NCBI GenBank assembly: GCA_963813485.1
Contig: CAWEZE010000010.1
Span: 62,001-126,000, forward strand
Reading direction: 5' to 3'
DNA length: 64,000 nt
DNA from: DASQUK01 sp963813485
Lineage (GTDB): Bacteria; Actinomycetota; Acidimicrobiia; Acidimicrobiales; VFJN01
Below the pieces are notes generated by a model. That model was not told where the DNA came from. It saw nothing but the letters and a program-made list of their open reading frames with translations, and did no database searches. The translations under genes and the position numbers were made by a program. Every line of letters begins with the position of its first letter. Positions within the stretch are counted from its first letter, which is position 1. This document shows, piece after piece, positions 8,467-17,240 of the stretch.

Positions 8467-9438
8467 GTGGCGATGCCCGCACGCATGATCACGTTCGGGG
8501 CGTTCGTGCCGCAGGGGTGGAAGACCGAGCTGGTCGGCATCGACGGCGCCCAGGCGAAGTGGGCAAAGGCGGTTGAGATCGCCGAGCTGGCAGAGCAGCT
8601 GGGCTACGACTCGATCTGGGTCTACGACCACTTCCACAACGTGCCTGTGCCCGCGCACGAGGCCGTGTTCGAGTGCTGGACCACCCTGTCCGCGCTCAGC
8701 CAGCGGACATCACGGGTGCGGTTGGGCCAGATGGTCGGCTGCGCCGCGTATCGCAATCCCGGCCTCTTGGCGAAGATCACCTCCAACATCGACGTGATGA
8801 GCGGTGGCCGCCTCGACTGGGGGATCGGAGCTGGCTGGTACGACCACGAGTTCCGGGGCTACGGATACGAGTTCCTGCCGGCGCGGGACCGCATCGCCAT
8901 GCTCCGCGAGACGGTCGAATCGTGCGCTCCATGTGGACCGAGCCCGACACGAGCATACACGGGCAAGTGGTTCCGGCTGGAAGGCGCGCAGTGCGATCCC
9001 AAGCCGTTGCAGCGTCCCCACCCGCCCATTCTCATCGGCGGTTCCGGCGAGCAGCTCACGCTGCGGGTCGTGGCCCGCCTGGCCGACCGGGCCAACTTCG
9101 GCGGCAACCCCCAGGAGTTCGCCCACAAGTGCGACGTGCTGCGGCGCCACTGCGACGCAGTAGGCCGCGACTACGACGAGATCGAGAAGACGTGGAGCCC
9201 GGAGATCTTCGTTCGCGAGACCGACGCCGACGTGCGGGCGATCGGCGGGTCGACGTTCGGCGAGCCGTTCGACAGCTGGCAGGCAGGCAACCTCGTCGGC
9301 ACGCCGGAGCAAGTGATCGACAGGATCGGCCGCTACCGCGAGTTGGGCGTGACGAGCTTCATCCCCTGGAATCGCGACTACCCGTCGACCGAGACCCTGC
9401 AGCTCGTGGCGGAGCGGGTCATCCCGACGATCCGCTGA
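8467..9438 (+). CDS. F420-dependent LLM-class oxidoreductase
   Basis: A 323-residue TIM-barrel protein of the bacterial luciferase-like family. It has the hallmark early motif YDSIWVYDHF, the strand RVRLGQMVGCAAYRNP, GGRLDWGIGAGWYDHEF, and the late region GTPEQVIDRIGRYRELG. Actinobacterial members use coenzyme F420. About 12 codons around 8920-8957 read out of frame: the expected IVRSMWTEPDTS is found one frame over. Two compensating indels probably lie there. GTG 8467 and ATG 8473 are both possible starts after GAGGAG. Confidence 0.85.
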   Translation: MAMPARMITFGAFVPQGWKTELVGIDGAQAKWAKAVEIAELAEQLGYDSIWVYDHFHNVPVPAHEAVFECWTTLSALSQRTSRVRLGQMVGCAAYRNPGLLAKITSNIDVMSGGRLDWGIGAGWYDHEFRGYGYEFLPARDRIAMLRETVESCAPCGPSPTRAYTGKWFRLEGAQCDPKPLQRPHPPILIGGSGEQLTLRVVARLADRANFGGNPQEFAHKCDVLRRHCDAVGRDYDEIEKTWSPEIFVRETDADVRAIGGSTFGEPFDSWQAGNLVGTPEQVIDRIGRYRELGVTSFIPWNRDYPSTETLQLVAERVIPTIR

Positions 9439-9472
9439 AGTCATTCGTTGTCGGCCCCGTAGAGTCGTCACC

Positions 9473-10697
9473 GTGAAGATCGACCCCGATGCCGCCGGCA
9501 TGGACGCCGGCCGCTTGGCGCGCATCGACGAGCACCTGCGGGCCCGCTACCTCGAGCCCGGCAAGATCGCAGGCTGCCAGGTCACGGTGGCGCGTCACGG
9601 TGCGGTCGCCCATGCATCGTCGCTGGGCGAGCGTGACCGGGAGCGCGCCCGTCCCGTCACCGACGACACGATCTGGCGCCTCTACTCGATGACCAAGCCG
9701 GTCACCGGGGTGGCGCTCCTGACGCTCTACGAGCGGGGACTGTTCCAGCTCGACGATCCGGTCCATCGCTTCCTGCCGGCGTGGCGTGACCTGCGGGTGC
9801 GGGAGCAGGACCAAGGAGGGTGAACGGCGGCTGGTCGAGCCCCGACGCCCGATGCGGGTGCGGGACCTGATGATGCACACCTCGGGCCTCGGCTACACGC
9901 CCGACAACGGAGACCTCACCGTCGATGTGCTGGGACGCGCGCCCGGGGACCGCTTTGGCAAGGGCACCACGCTCGAGACCCTCGTCGACCGGCTGGCGGA
10001 GGTGCCGTTGCGGTTCCATCCCGGGACCCACTGGCTGTACTCGTGGTCGACCGACGTGTGCGCCCGCCTGGTCGAGGTGCTGTCGGGCCAGCGGTTCGAC
10101 GACTACCTGCGGGCCACGATCTTCGAGCCGCTCGGCATGGTCGACACCGGCTTCCGGGTGCCCGACGACCAGATCGACCGGTTCGCCGCCTGCTACAAGC
10201 GCGACGCCGACAAGCGGCTGGTGCTGCAGGACGACCCGCTCGACAGCCGGTACCGGCGGCCGCCGTCGTTCCTGTCGGGCGGCGGCGGGCTGGTCAGCAC
10301 GACGGCGGACTACCTGCGCTTCTGCCTCATGCTGCTGGGCGGCGGCGAGCTCGACGGCGTGCGCATCCTGGGGCGCAAGACGGTCGAGCTGATGGCGGCC
10401 AACCACCTGCCCGGTGGCGGCGAGCTTGCCGGCTTCGCGCTGCCGGGCGGCTACGGCGAGGTTGGGTTCGCCGGCATGGGGTTCGGGTTGACCGTGGCGG
10501 TGAGCCTCGGCCCGGTTGCCAGCGGTGTGGTGGGTTCGCCGGGCGAGTTCATGTGGGGCGGGGCGGCGTCGACGCTGTTCTGGATCGACCCGGTCGAGGA
10601 CCTCGTGGTGGTGTTCATGACCCAGCTCATCCCGTCCCGGACCTTCAACTTCCGGGGTCAGCTCAAGACGCTCGTGTACCCGGCGATCGTGGACTGA
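9473..10697 (+). CDS. Class C beta-lactamase-fold serine hydrolase (frameshifted)
   Basis: About 408 residues, lacking a signal peptide. The SxxK nucleophile motif is in YSMTKPVTG near residue 74. HTSGLGY is the usual following segment, and a YSWSTDV stretch may be the Y-x-S equivalent of family VIII esterases. The C-terminal half (GGGGLVSTTADYLRF, MWGGAASTLFWIDP) is conserved. Being cytoplasmic and resembling EstB/LovD-like enzymes, it is more likely an esterase or transesterase than an antibiotic-resistance enzyme. The frame changes between 9795 and 9825 and continues in register to 10697. Confidence 0.8.
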
Positions 10698-10711
10698 CGC
10701 CGCCTGAACTC

Positions 10712-10724
10712 GAGGCCATGCCTC
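10712..10724. terminator. Short hairpin between convergent genes
   Basis: GAGGC-cat-GCCTC forms a perfect 5-bp stem 15 bases after the serine-hydrolase stop and just beyond the end of the opposing small gene. There is no U-tract, as is common in high-GC Actinobacteria. A terminator role is inferred from position. Confidence 0.35.
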
Positions 10725-10727
10725 CAG

Positions 10728-10943
10728 TCAGGCGATCGGATCCTCGGCGGTGCCCCCCGCGTCGCAGCGGCACGCCAGCCCCGCCAGCTTGGACTCTGCC
10801 AGCTCGAGCAGGGGCCCCACGGACTCGGTCTCGATGTTGAGCACCCGACCGATGGCGTCGTCGCCGAGGCCCTCACCGCGCAGACGGAGCGCGAGCGCGT
10901 AGGTCTCGGGCAGCAGCCTGTTCAGGTCATCCGATGCGGGCAT
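10728..10943 (-). CDS. Small sigma-region-4-like helix-turn-helix protein
   Basis: A 71-residue, all-helical protein. The central stretch, ALALRLRGEGLGDDAIGRVL followed by an acidic helix, has the layout of a sigma-70 region-4 or LuxR-type helix-turn-helix, but without other sigma domains. The tail contains three Cys/Asp residues (ACRCDAGG). It may be a stand-alone DNA-binding or regulatory peptide, and the function is not established. It lies next to, and on the same strand as, the large LAL regulator gene. Confidence 0.5.
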   Translation of the reverse strand: MPASDDLNRLLPETYALALRLRGEGLGDDAIGRVLNIETESVGPLLELAESKLAGLACRCDAGGTAEDPIA

Positions 10944-11133
10944 GCGGCCGGTTCTCTTCTGTGCCGAGACCTTGCCCGGCGGGCGGCGGGAACTCCGGTG
11001 GGACCGGCCCGCCCCAGCCCCACCGGTTGAAAGGGCGCGCGTGACGGCGTGCAGCGCCGAAGTGCGGGACGCGCCCTCTCATGGGACCCACGGTACGGAC
11101 ACGGCTCCGGGGAGGGGATCGGCAGTCGGGTAC

Positions 11134-13845
11134 CTATTCGCGCCCGGCATCCGGGGGGATGTCCAACGCCGCGGCCAGTTCGCCCCTCCCCGACACCCCG
11201 AGCTTGGCGTAGGCGGAGCGCAGGTGGGCGTGAACGGTCCGTACGGACAGGAACAGCATTTCGGCGATCTCGCGGTCCGAATGTCCTCGCGCGGCGAGCT
11301 CGGCGGTCTCCCGCTCTCGGCGTGTCAGGTCCCCCGGTTGGCCGGTGGCGCCCAACCGGCGAAGCAACGGGGTCGTGGCACCGACGCAGGCCGCCGCCAG
11401 CCGGCGCGCCCGCTCGGTCGACGCGTGCGCGCTCGCCTTCTGGCCGGCGGCATTGTGGGCTTCCGCGGCGGCGGCCTGGGCCTCGGCCGCGAAGAGGTCG
11501 AAGCCCAGCTCGCCGAATGTGGCGGCCGCGGCGTCGAGGGCCCCGCCGTCGCCGGCGGCTAGCGCCCGCGCATGGTCGGCGCAGGCCGGGGCGAGCCGAC
11601 CGTCGACCCGATCCGTGAGCTCATCGAGCCGGCCGACGACGCCGTCGGCCGCCATGGTCTCGCGGCCGCCCAGACCCTGGAATCGGGCCCGGTCGTGCAG
11701 CGCCAGCACCTCGTACGTCCAGCGGTGGGCCCGCACCGCCACGTCCGCGGCTTCGCGGCCTGCCCGCTCGGCGTCGGTCAGCTGGCCCCGGGCGACCAAC
11801 ATCCATGCCCGCGCCCGCGCCCAGTCGGCGTCGTAGAGGCGCGCCCGGCTGCGATTGGTGCGCTGGGCGTCCTCGAGCGCCCGCTCGGCCGCGGCCGCCT
11901 CCCCGCGCAGGGCCTCGGCCAGGGCCTGCCAGATCAGGATGCCGCGCCGCAGCCCGTAGTCGAAGCGACCGAGCAGCAGGTCCGATTCCCGCAGGGTCGC
12001 CACCGCCACATGCGGCCGCCCACGGAACACCGCCAGCACCCCCCGAAGGAAGCACCAGGCTCCACGGGCGACGTCCGCATGGGCGGTCAGGGAGGCCTCG
12101 TGGCCCATCTCGACCAGCGCGTCGGCCTCGGACACGCGCCCCGCGAGGACGAGCGACTGCGCCAGGGTCATCGCGTGGTAGAGCGCCAGCCCGGTGAGGT
12201 GCTCGCGCATGGCCACACCCATGGCCTGCTGCGTCACCTCGATGGTCCGATCGATCTCGCCGGCGTCCACCCAACCGGCGGCGGCCGACAACTGCGCTCG
12301 CAGCCGCGACCCGACCGACAGGTCCGGCCGGGCCAGCTCGCCCTGGGCGATGGCGATGGCGGCGGTAGCCGTGGGCGCGCCGAGGGACGCCAGCAGCGCC
12401 TCGTGGCTGGTCAGCAGGTCGAGGGCGACGGGATCGCTCAGCCGCTCGGCGGTCTCCCGCAACACCCGCCGCGCCTCGTCGGGACGGTCCAGGCGCCAGG
12501 CGACCACGCCGGCGATGGCGGCCGCCACCTCCGCATGCTCGGCCTTGGTTCCCGGCAGCTCCAACGCCTTCTGCCACACGTCGAGCGCCTCGTCGTGTCG
12601 ACCCAGGGCGCTGAGGGCGTCACCGAGCAGCATCCCGGTGGCGGCGCTCGGGGCCGTGGCGTGGGCGATGCGCGCCAGCCGTTCTCCGGTGACGTTGTCG
12701 CCGAGCACCAGGGCGCGGTGGGCGCCGGAGAACAGGACACCCGGGTTGGCATGGTCACCGATGGCAGCCCGCCAGGTGGCCACCCGCAGGATCTCGTCCG
12801 GGCCCAGCGACCCCTCTTCTCCCCAGGCGTCCGCGAGCTGGCGACGGCAGTCGTCGATCCGCAGGGGCGAGGCGTCATGCAGGAGCACGTCGCCGAACAA
12901 CGGGTGGGCGAGTCGCAGCTCGAGGCGACCGTCGACCCTGCCGACCTCGACGACGCGCCGCCGCTCCAGGCGCCGCAGCACGTCGTCGGGCACCAGGCGG
13001 CCGACCACCGGGCCGGCCAGCGGTTCGCCGAGGGCCACGAGCTCGAGGGCATCGCGCTCGGTCTCGTCGAGGCTGCCGAGCCGTTCAGCGATCAGGTCCC
13101 GGAGCCGGACGCCCGGGCGCAACGGCCCGTCCCAACGCCATACCCCGGCCTCCTCGATCAGCGCACCGGACGCCAGCCCCTCGTCGACCAGCTCACGGAG
13201 GAACAGCGCGTTGCCGCGGGTGACGTCGAACAGCCGGCGAGCGGTGGCGCCGTCGACGGTCCCGCGCAGCGTGGCGCCCAGCAGCTCGCTCACCTCGAGC
13301 CGTGACAGCGGCTGGACCTCGATGCGCAGCGCGTGCTCGTCCTTCCACAGCGCCACCACTGGATCGGGCGTCGGCTCGCCGCTGCGGACCGTCACCACGA
13401 CCCGGGCCGCGCCCGCGGTCACCAGCAGGTGGACCAGCGTCGCCGAGGCGTCGTCGAGCAGATGAGCGTCGTCGACCCCGACCACGGGTCGGCCCTGCGC
13501 CGAATGATGCTCGATGGCCCGGACGATGGCGTCGAAGATGACGGCCCGCCGGTCCTGCCCCTCGCCGACGGACAGGGACTCGCCGGGCACGAGGTGGGCG
13601 AAGGCGCCCAGGGCCACGGTGGCCGCCGACCGTGTCGCCGCCACCCACTGCGGCGGCGACCCATCCGCGGCACTGGCCGCCAGGACCTCACGCGCCAGTC
13701 GCGTCTTGCCGACTCCGGCCGCGCCGGCGAGGACCACGCAACTGCGACGCCGCAGCGACTCCTGCGCCAGGGCCAGCTCGTCACCCCGCCCGACCAGCGG
13801 CCAGGCAATGGGGTGGGTGGCGCCAGCGCCGGGCGCCAATCGCAT
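11134..13845 (-). CDS. LuxR-family (LAL) ATP-dependent regulator
   Basis: A large signal-transduction ATPase of about 903 residues. The Walker A motif GAAGVGKT is near residue 45 and Walker B PVVGVDDAH near 125. A long helical, TPR-like middle follows, and a C-terminal LuxR helix-turn-helix (LTRRERETAELAARGHSDRE, then IAEMLFLSVRTVHAHL). MalT-like LAL regulators switch on target genes after binding an inducer and ATP. ATG 13845 is chosen because PLVGRGDEL, the usual start of the ATPase domain, follows about 20 residues later. The frame stays open 85 codons upstream, but that part is Gly/Pro/Arg-rich and not protein-like. The target may be the divergent gene at 14277 or a distant locus. Confidence 0.88.
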   Translation of the reverse strand: MRLAPGAGATHPIAWPLVGRGDELALAQESLRRRSCVVLAGAAGVGKTRLAREVLAASAADGSPPQWVAATRSAATVALGAFAHLVPGESLSVGEGQDRRAVIFDAIVRAIEHHSAQGRPVVGVDDAHLLDDASATLVHLLVTAGAARVVVTVRSGEPTPDPVVALWKDEHALRIEVQPLSRLEVSELLGATLRGTVDGATARRLFDVTRGNALFLRELVDEGLASGALIEEAGVWRWDGPLRPGVRLRDLIAERLGSLDETERDALELVALGEPLAGPVVGRLVPDDVLRRLERRRVVEVGRVDGRLELRLAHPLFGDVLLHDASPLRIDDCRRQLADAWGEEGSLGPDEILRVATWRAAIGDHANPGVLFSGAHRALVLGDNVTGERLARIAHATAPSAATGMLLGDALSALGRHDEALDVWQKALELPGTKAEHAEVAAAIAGVVAWRLDRPDEARRVLRETAERLSDPVALDLLTSHEALLASLGAPTATAAIAIAQGELARPDLSVGSRLRAQLSAAAGWVDAGEIDRTIEVTQQAMGVAMREHLTGLALYHAMTLAQSLVLAGRVSEADALVEMGHEASLTAHADVARGAWCFLRGVLAVFRGRPHVAVATLRESDLLLGRFDYGLRRGILIWQALAEALRGEAAAAERALEDAQRTNRSRARLYDADWARARAWMLVARGQLTDAERAGREAADVAVRAHRWTYEVLALHDRARFQGLGGRETMAADGVVGRLDELTDRVDGRLAPACADHARALAAGDGGALDAAAATFGELGFDLFAAEAQAAAAEAHNAAGQKASAHASTERARRLAAACVGATTPLLRRLGATGQPGDLTRRERETAELAARGHSDREIAEMLFLSVRTVHAHLRSAYAKLGVSGRGELAAALDIPPDAGRE

Positions 13846-14276
13846 CCCGGCCCGCCGGTTCAAGTCCGACCCCCAGATCCCGACCTCAATGCCGCCATGC
13901 CCCCACGACGTTGTGTCCCGCCCCGGTCCCGCGACCGGTGCGGGGCAAGTCTCGCGCCGCGTGAGGCCACCGGCACGTCGCGCGGTGGGCTTCCGCCGGG
14001 CGGGGCCCGGAGGGCCGGGGGAGCAGCCGCCGGGGCCAACCGCCGAGTATCCGCCGCTCGTGGTTGGCCCGGCGGCCGGCCCGCCGGGGGTATCCGCCAT
14101 CTGCGACCCGTCGGTCGCCTATTTCCGGCTGGTGGCCAAGGTACGGTGCCGCTAGGCCCGAGCGGATCGGTAGCGCGCTACCTAAATCACGGCCCCCATG
14201 CTGACTGCGCTCGTGTCCAGCGGGCGCTCGGGTTGCTTCCCGACGGCTCCCAGGCCCGGTGCGTACGTTGGCGTCC
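13846..14276. other. Divergent intergenic region (431 bases)
   Basis: This stretch separates the minus-strand LAL regulator from the plus-strand intradiol-dioxygenase-like gene. Reading frames run through it on both strands, but their translations are low-complexity and I do not believe they are coding. It must hold both promoters. The one clear signal is the 14-bp palindrome at 14169-14182. Confidence 0.5.
14169..14182. promoter_or_regulatory. 14-bp perfect palindrome, possible operator
   Basis: GGTAGCGCGCTACC is perfectly self-complementary and sits in the only long intergenic region of the window, about 95 bases before the intradiol-dioxygenase-like gene. It could be the binding site of the divergently encoded LAL regulator. 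That is an inference from position and symmetry alone. Confidence 0.4.
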
Positions 14277-15138
14277 ATGACGTCACGCCATGACCACGAT
14301 CGGGGACTGTCCTTCGACCTGGCGACCATGACCGGTCGGCGCCTGATGGATCGACGGCGAGCGCTGCAGATGGTGGCCGGCGCGGGGCTGGCTGCGCTCG
14401 TCGGGTGCGGATCGGGCGACGACGGCGAACCCGCAGCCGCGACCACGACGTCGACCGCTGGGGGTTCGTCGACGACCGCCGGGTCCGGGTCCGCGGCGGG
14501 ATCGGATGCCGAGTGCGCGGCGATCCCGGAAGAGACGGCCGGGCCCTTTCCGGGGGATGGTTCCAATGGCCCCGACGTCCTGACGCAGAACGGCATCGTC
14601 CGTGCGGACATCCGGCCCAGCTTCGGCTCGGCCAGTGGGCTGGCCGAGGGCGTGCCGGCGACGCTCGACCTCGAGATCCTCGACAGCGCCAATGGCTGCG
14701 CCCCGCTCACGGGGGCGGCGGTCTACGTCTGGCACTGCGACCGGGAGGGCCGCTACTCGCTGTACAGCCCGGGGGCGGCGGACCAGAACTACCTGCGCGG
14801 GGTCCAGGAGGCCGACGCCAGCGGCGCAGCTTTCCTTCACGACCATCTTCCCCGGCTGCTACGCCGGGCGGTGGCCCCACGTCCACTTCGAGGTCTACGC
14901 GAGCGTGGCCGACGCGACCGGCGGGGGGAGTGCACTGGCTACCTCGCAGCTCGCCATCCCCGAGGACGCCTGCAACCAGGTCTACGCGGCCGACGGCTAT
15001 GCCCAGAGCGTGACCAACCTCGCATCGCTGACGCTCGAATCCGACCAGGTCTTCGCCGACGGGGTCACACTCCAGCTCGCCACCGCGACCGGCAGCGCCG
15101 CCGACGGCTTCGCCGTGCGCCTGGCGGTGGTCGTCTAG
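14277..15138 (+). CDS. Secreted intradiol ring-cleavage dioxygenase-like protein (frameshifted)
   Basis: About 287 residues. An N-terminal twin-arginine-like segment (MDRRRALQMVAGAGLAALVGCG) ends in a lipobox-like LVGC, so it is probably exported and lipid-anchored. A Ser/Thr/Gly linker and an intradiol dioxygenase domain follow. Non-heme iron ligands of the family are visible as Tyr in AVYVWHCDREGRYSLYS, Tyr in NYLRGVQ, and two His in GRWPHVHFEVY. The frame changes near 14830, within GAA-SFTTIFPGCYAG. The natural substrate of the exported members is unsettled. The start may instead be one of the later ATGs at 14328 or 14346. Confidence 0.8.
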
Positions 15139-15159
15139 GCCCGGCCACGCTGCCGGGCC
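15138..15159 (+). terminator. Hairpin terminator candidate
   Basis: GGCCCGGC-cacgct-GCCGGGCC is a perfect 8-bp stem beginning at the last base of the stop codon, between two convergent genes. There is no U-tract. Confidence 0.55.
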
Positions 15160-15169
15160 GGACCGGTCG

Positions 15170-15796
15170 TCACTGTGGGCGGCGTCCTGCGGTGATCGTC
15201 GCCAGCACCCGGGGTCCGACCGCGGCCACCTGTCCGGCGTGGGCGCCGAGCACGTTCGCAACGGCCGGGACCTCCTCACGAGAGAACCGGAGGCGTGGGC
15301 GCCGGGCCAGCAGGTCGTGCAGGCGCTCGGCAACCCAGCGAGGGTCGTCGTAGCGCAGTCGCGGGCGTCGGCGCCGGTAGCTCAGGAAGCCGAGCCAGCG
15401 GCCGCGACCCGGCTCGGGGATGGCGTCCAGCGCCAGCTCGCCCACGTCCAGCGCCCGCCAATACGCCGCCTCGGTGGGCGATCCGACAAGCGTGCCGTCG
15501 AGCAGGAGCTCCCATCCGGCGTGCCCGAGGGCCCGTACCGGGCCTCGCTCGAGGCCCTGTCCGGCCAAGTCTCGACGCAGCGCCGCGGAACCCGCTCGGA
15601 AGTCGGGGTGGTCGTGGAAGATGGCGTCGGCGTCGATGTGGCAGCGCATCCCGTCGCGGACCGGCCCGACGAGGCGCGATCGGTCGACGCGCACGCTCAC
15701 CATCGACGCCAGGTCCGGCAGTACCGCCCCCAGCACGAACGCCGGATCATCGCCGCCCCATGCCAGGGCGACGGACGCGTGCCCGAGGACGTTCAT
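15170..15796 (-). CDS. Helical hydrolase-like protein, AcpH-like
   Basis: A 208-residue protein. The start MNVLGHASVALAWG, the acidic/aliphatic VLGAVLPDLASMV, and the His/Asp-rich CHIDADAIFHDHPDFR recall the acyl-carrier-protein phosphodiesterase AcpH and related small helical metal-dependent hydrolases. The match is from pattern only, and the second half has no recognisable motif. ATG 15796 is where the recognisable pattern begins. It is followed by an Arg-rich region and converges with the dioxygenase-like gene. Confidence 0.5.
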   Translation of the reverse strand: MNVLGHASVALAWGGDDPAFVLGAVLPDLASMVSVRVDRSRLVGPVRDGMRCHIDADAIFHDHPDFRAGSAALRRDLAGQGLERGPVRALGHAGWELLLDGTLVGSPTEAAYWRALDVGELALDAIPEPGRGRWLGFLSYRRRRPRLRYDDPRWVAERLHDLLARRPRLRFSREEVPAVANVLGAHAGQVAAVGPRVLATITAGRRPQ

Positions 15797-15836
15797 GCGC
15801 CCGGATCCTCCCACGCCGGGTACGGCGTCGGTCAGG

Positions 15837-16316
15837 TCATGCAGGTGTGGCCGTGACCGCGGTGGCGAGCCGCTCGAGCATCCCGGTCCACCCGCCGGAG
15901 TGGCTGTCAATCGCGGCCACCGGCAGGTCGCGGTGCTCGAGCCGCAGCCGCGTGCCGTCACCGTCGGGCGTGAGCGTCACGTCCACGACGGACGATCCCG
16001 GCGGCACGCCCACATCCGGATCGGTGAAGCCCCACGTGAACACCACCCGCTCCGGCGGGCTTACCTCGAGGAACTCGCCGCGCATGTGGTAGCTGCCGCC
16101 GGAGCCATCTTCCCGGGCGTGCTCCTGGCGGCAGACGCCGCCGGGCCTCGGATCGAGCGTCGCCTCCGTGGCGAGCCAGCGAGTGAGCTTGCCGGCGTCG
16201 GTGAAGAACTCGAACACGGTCTCCGGCGTCGCCCGGATATGGATCTCCCGGACGATCGGCTCACCCACGTCGATCACGTCTCCCGCCACTGCGTTCCGGT
16301 CGCTCGGATTGCTCAT
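15837..16316 (-). CDS. SRPBCC/AHSA1 domain protein
   Basis: A 159-residue START-like domain. Typical features are IVREIHIRATPETVFEFFTD at the first strand and helix, the middle PPERVVFTWGF, and the C-terminal GWTGMLERLATAV helix. These proteins have a hydrophobic pocket, and the ligand is unknown. The gene overlaps the preceding ArsR regulator gene by about 56 bases. This ArsR-SRPBCC pairing is a recurrent one in Actinobacteria, and the two are almost certainly co-transcribed and regulated by the ArsR operator upstream. Confidence 0.82.
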   Translation of the reverse strand: MSNPSDRNAVAGDVIDVGEPIVREIHIRATPETVFEFFTDAGKLTRWLATEATLDPRPGGVCRQEHAREDGSGGSYHMRGEFLEVSPPERVVFTWGFTDPDVGVPPGSSVVDVTLTPDGDGTRLRLEHRDLPVAAIDSHSGGWTGMLERLATAVTATPA

Positions 16317-16626
16317 GGTCTCTGCTCCTTTGCTCCTGCTCGGCGGCCTGCCGCAGTGCCTCGAGACGTGTGTCCCAGAACTCCTCGAGGAAGGCCCGCA
16401 GCTCGCGGAGTCCCTCGGGTCGGGTTCGGTACAGGCGACGGGTCCCTTCCCGCCGCTCGACCAGCAAGCCGGCGTCGCGCAACACGCGCAGGTGCTGCGA
16501 GATGGCCGGCCGGGACACGTCGCCGAACTGCGCCGCGATGGCGCCGGCCGGTAGCTCGACCTTGCGCACGAGCCGGAGGATCTCCCGGCGCCGCGGCTCG
16601 ACGACGGCGTCCAGCACTGCCTGCAT
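16261..16626 (-). CDS. ArsR-family transcriptional repressor
   Basis: A 121-residue winged helix-turn-helix protein. DNA-binding features are PRRREILRLV, the recognition region DVSRPAISQHLRVLRDAGLL, and the wing VERREGTRRLY. No metal-binding Cys pair (ELCVCDL type) is present, so it probably senses something other than arsenic or heavy metals, as SRPBCC-linked ArsR proteins do. The charged C-terminal tail is encoded in the overlap with the SRPBCC gene. ATG 16626 lies 18 bases downstream of a perfect operator-like palindrome. Confidence 0.85.
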   Translation of the reverse strand: MQAVLDAVVEPRRREILRLVRKVELPAGAIAAQFGDVSRPAISQHLRVLRDAGLLVERREGTRRLYRTRPEGLRELRAFLEEFWDTRLEALRQAAEQEQRSRDHEQSERPERSGGRRDRRG

Positions 16627-16643
16627 GTGGTTATTGTAAGATT

Positions 16644-16657
16644 CACTTACGTAAGTG
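16644..16657. promoter_or_regulatory. ArsR operator palindrome
   Basis: CACTTACGTAAGTG is a perfect 14-bp palindrome in an AT-richer patch, 18 bases upstream of the arsR-like ATG (minus strand). Another TTGTAAG half-site adjoins at about 16634-16640. Size, symmetry and position fit an autoregulatory ArsR/SmtB operator. Confidence 0.7.
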
Positions 16658-16762
16658 TCAACGCACGCATACCAGCCGCAGGCGGGCCGGCGCTTTACCC
16701 GTTGCCGTACCGGGTGAATGATGGGCGGTGCAGACCTACTCCATCGAGAAGGGAGGTGGCCC

Positions 16763-17134
16763 ATGGCGACGGACCTCCGGATCGAGGCCGACAACACCGT
16801 CGGCCAACTCGCGAGGCTCAGCGAGGAGTTGGGCAAGGTCGGCGTCAACATCGATGGCTTCTGCGCCACGGTGGCCGGTGGTCGGGGCGTGCTCCACGTC
16901 CTGGTCGAGGACGCCGGTGCCGCCCGCCAGGCGCTGGCGGGCGCCGGCTACACCATCGGCGCCGAACACGAGGCTCTCGTGCTCGAAGGCGTCGAAGACC
17001 GGCCCGGATACCTGGGAGAGATGGCGCGTCGGCTGGCCGACAGCGACGTCAACATCGAGGTCGCGTACCTCGCCACCGACACGCGGGTGGTCTTCGTCGT
17101 ACCCGACGTCGCCACCGCTCGCCAGGCGCTCTAG
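16763..17134 (+). CDS. Tandem ACT-domain protein
   Basis: A 123-residue protein of two ACT repeats. The first begins DLRIEADNTVGQLARLSEEL with GVNIDGF, and the second LEGVEDRPGYLGEMARRLAD with DVNIEVAY. ACT domains bind amino acids or other small ligands and usually regulate enzymes. A stand-alone pair with no enzyme domain suggests a ligand-sensing partner protein. GGGAGG lies about 6 bases before ATG 16763. The partner cannot be inferred from the neighbours. Confidence 0.75.
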   Translation: MATDLRIEADNTVGQLARLSEELGKVGVNIDGFCATVAGGRGVLHVLVEDAGAARQALAGAGYTIGAEHEALVLEGVEDRPGYLGEMARRLADSDVNIEVAYLATDTRVVFVVPDVATARQAL

Positions 17135-17240
17135 CCCACAGATCGGCTACCTGCACAGGAGGCACTGATGGACGGACAGCGGGCTCGGCTCGTGACTCGG
17201 ACACTCGATCGCGTCCCGACAATCCGGAGGGTGACACCGG

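Noticed and set aside
9786..10697. Serine hydrolase and other frameshifted genes as true pseudogenes
   Set aside because: Conservation continues after each break, the breaks are spread over all gene classes including essential ones, and none is accompanied by further decay, so sequence error is more likely.
11572..13305. A plus-strand reading frame of 577 codons opposite the LAL regulator
   Set aside because: Antisense shadow of a well-conserved gene. Its composition is Gly/Arg/Gln/Pro-rich with no domain pattern. Such frames are common at this GC content.
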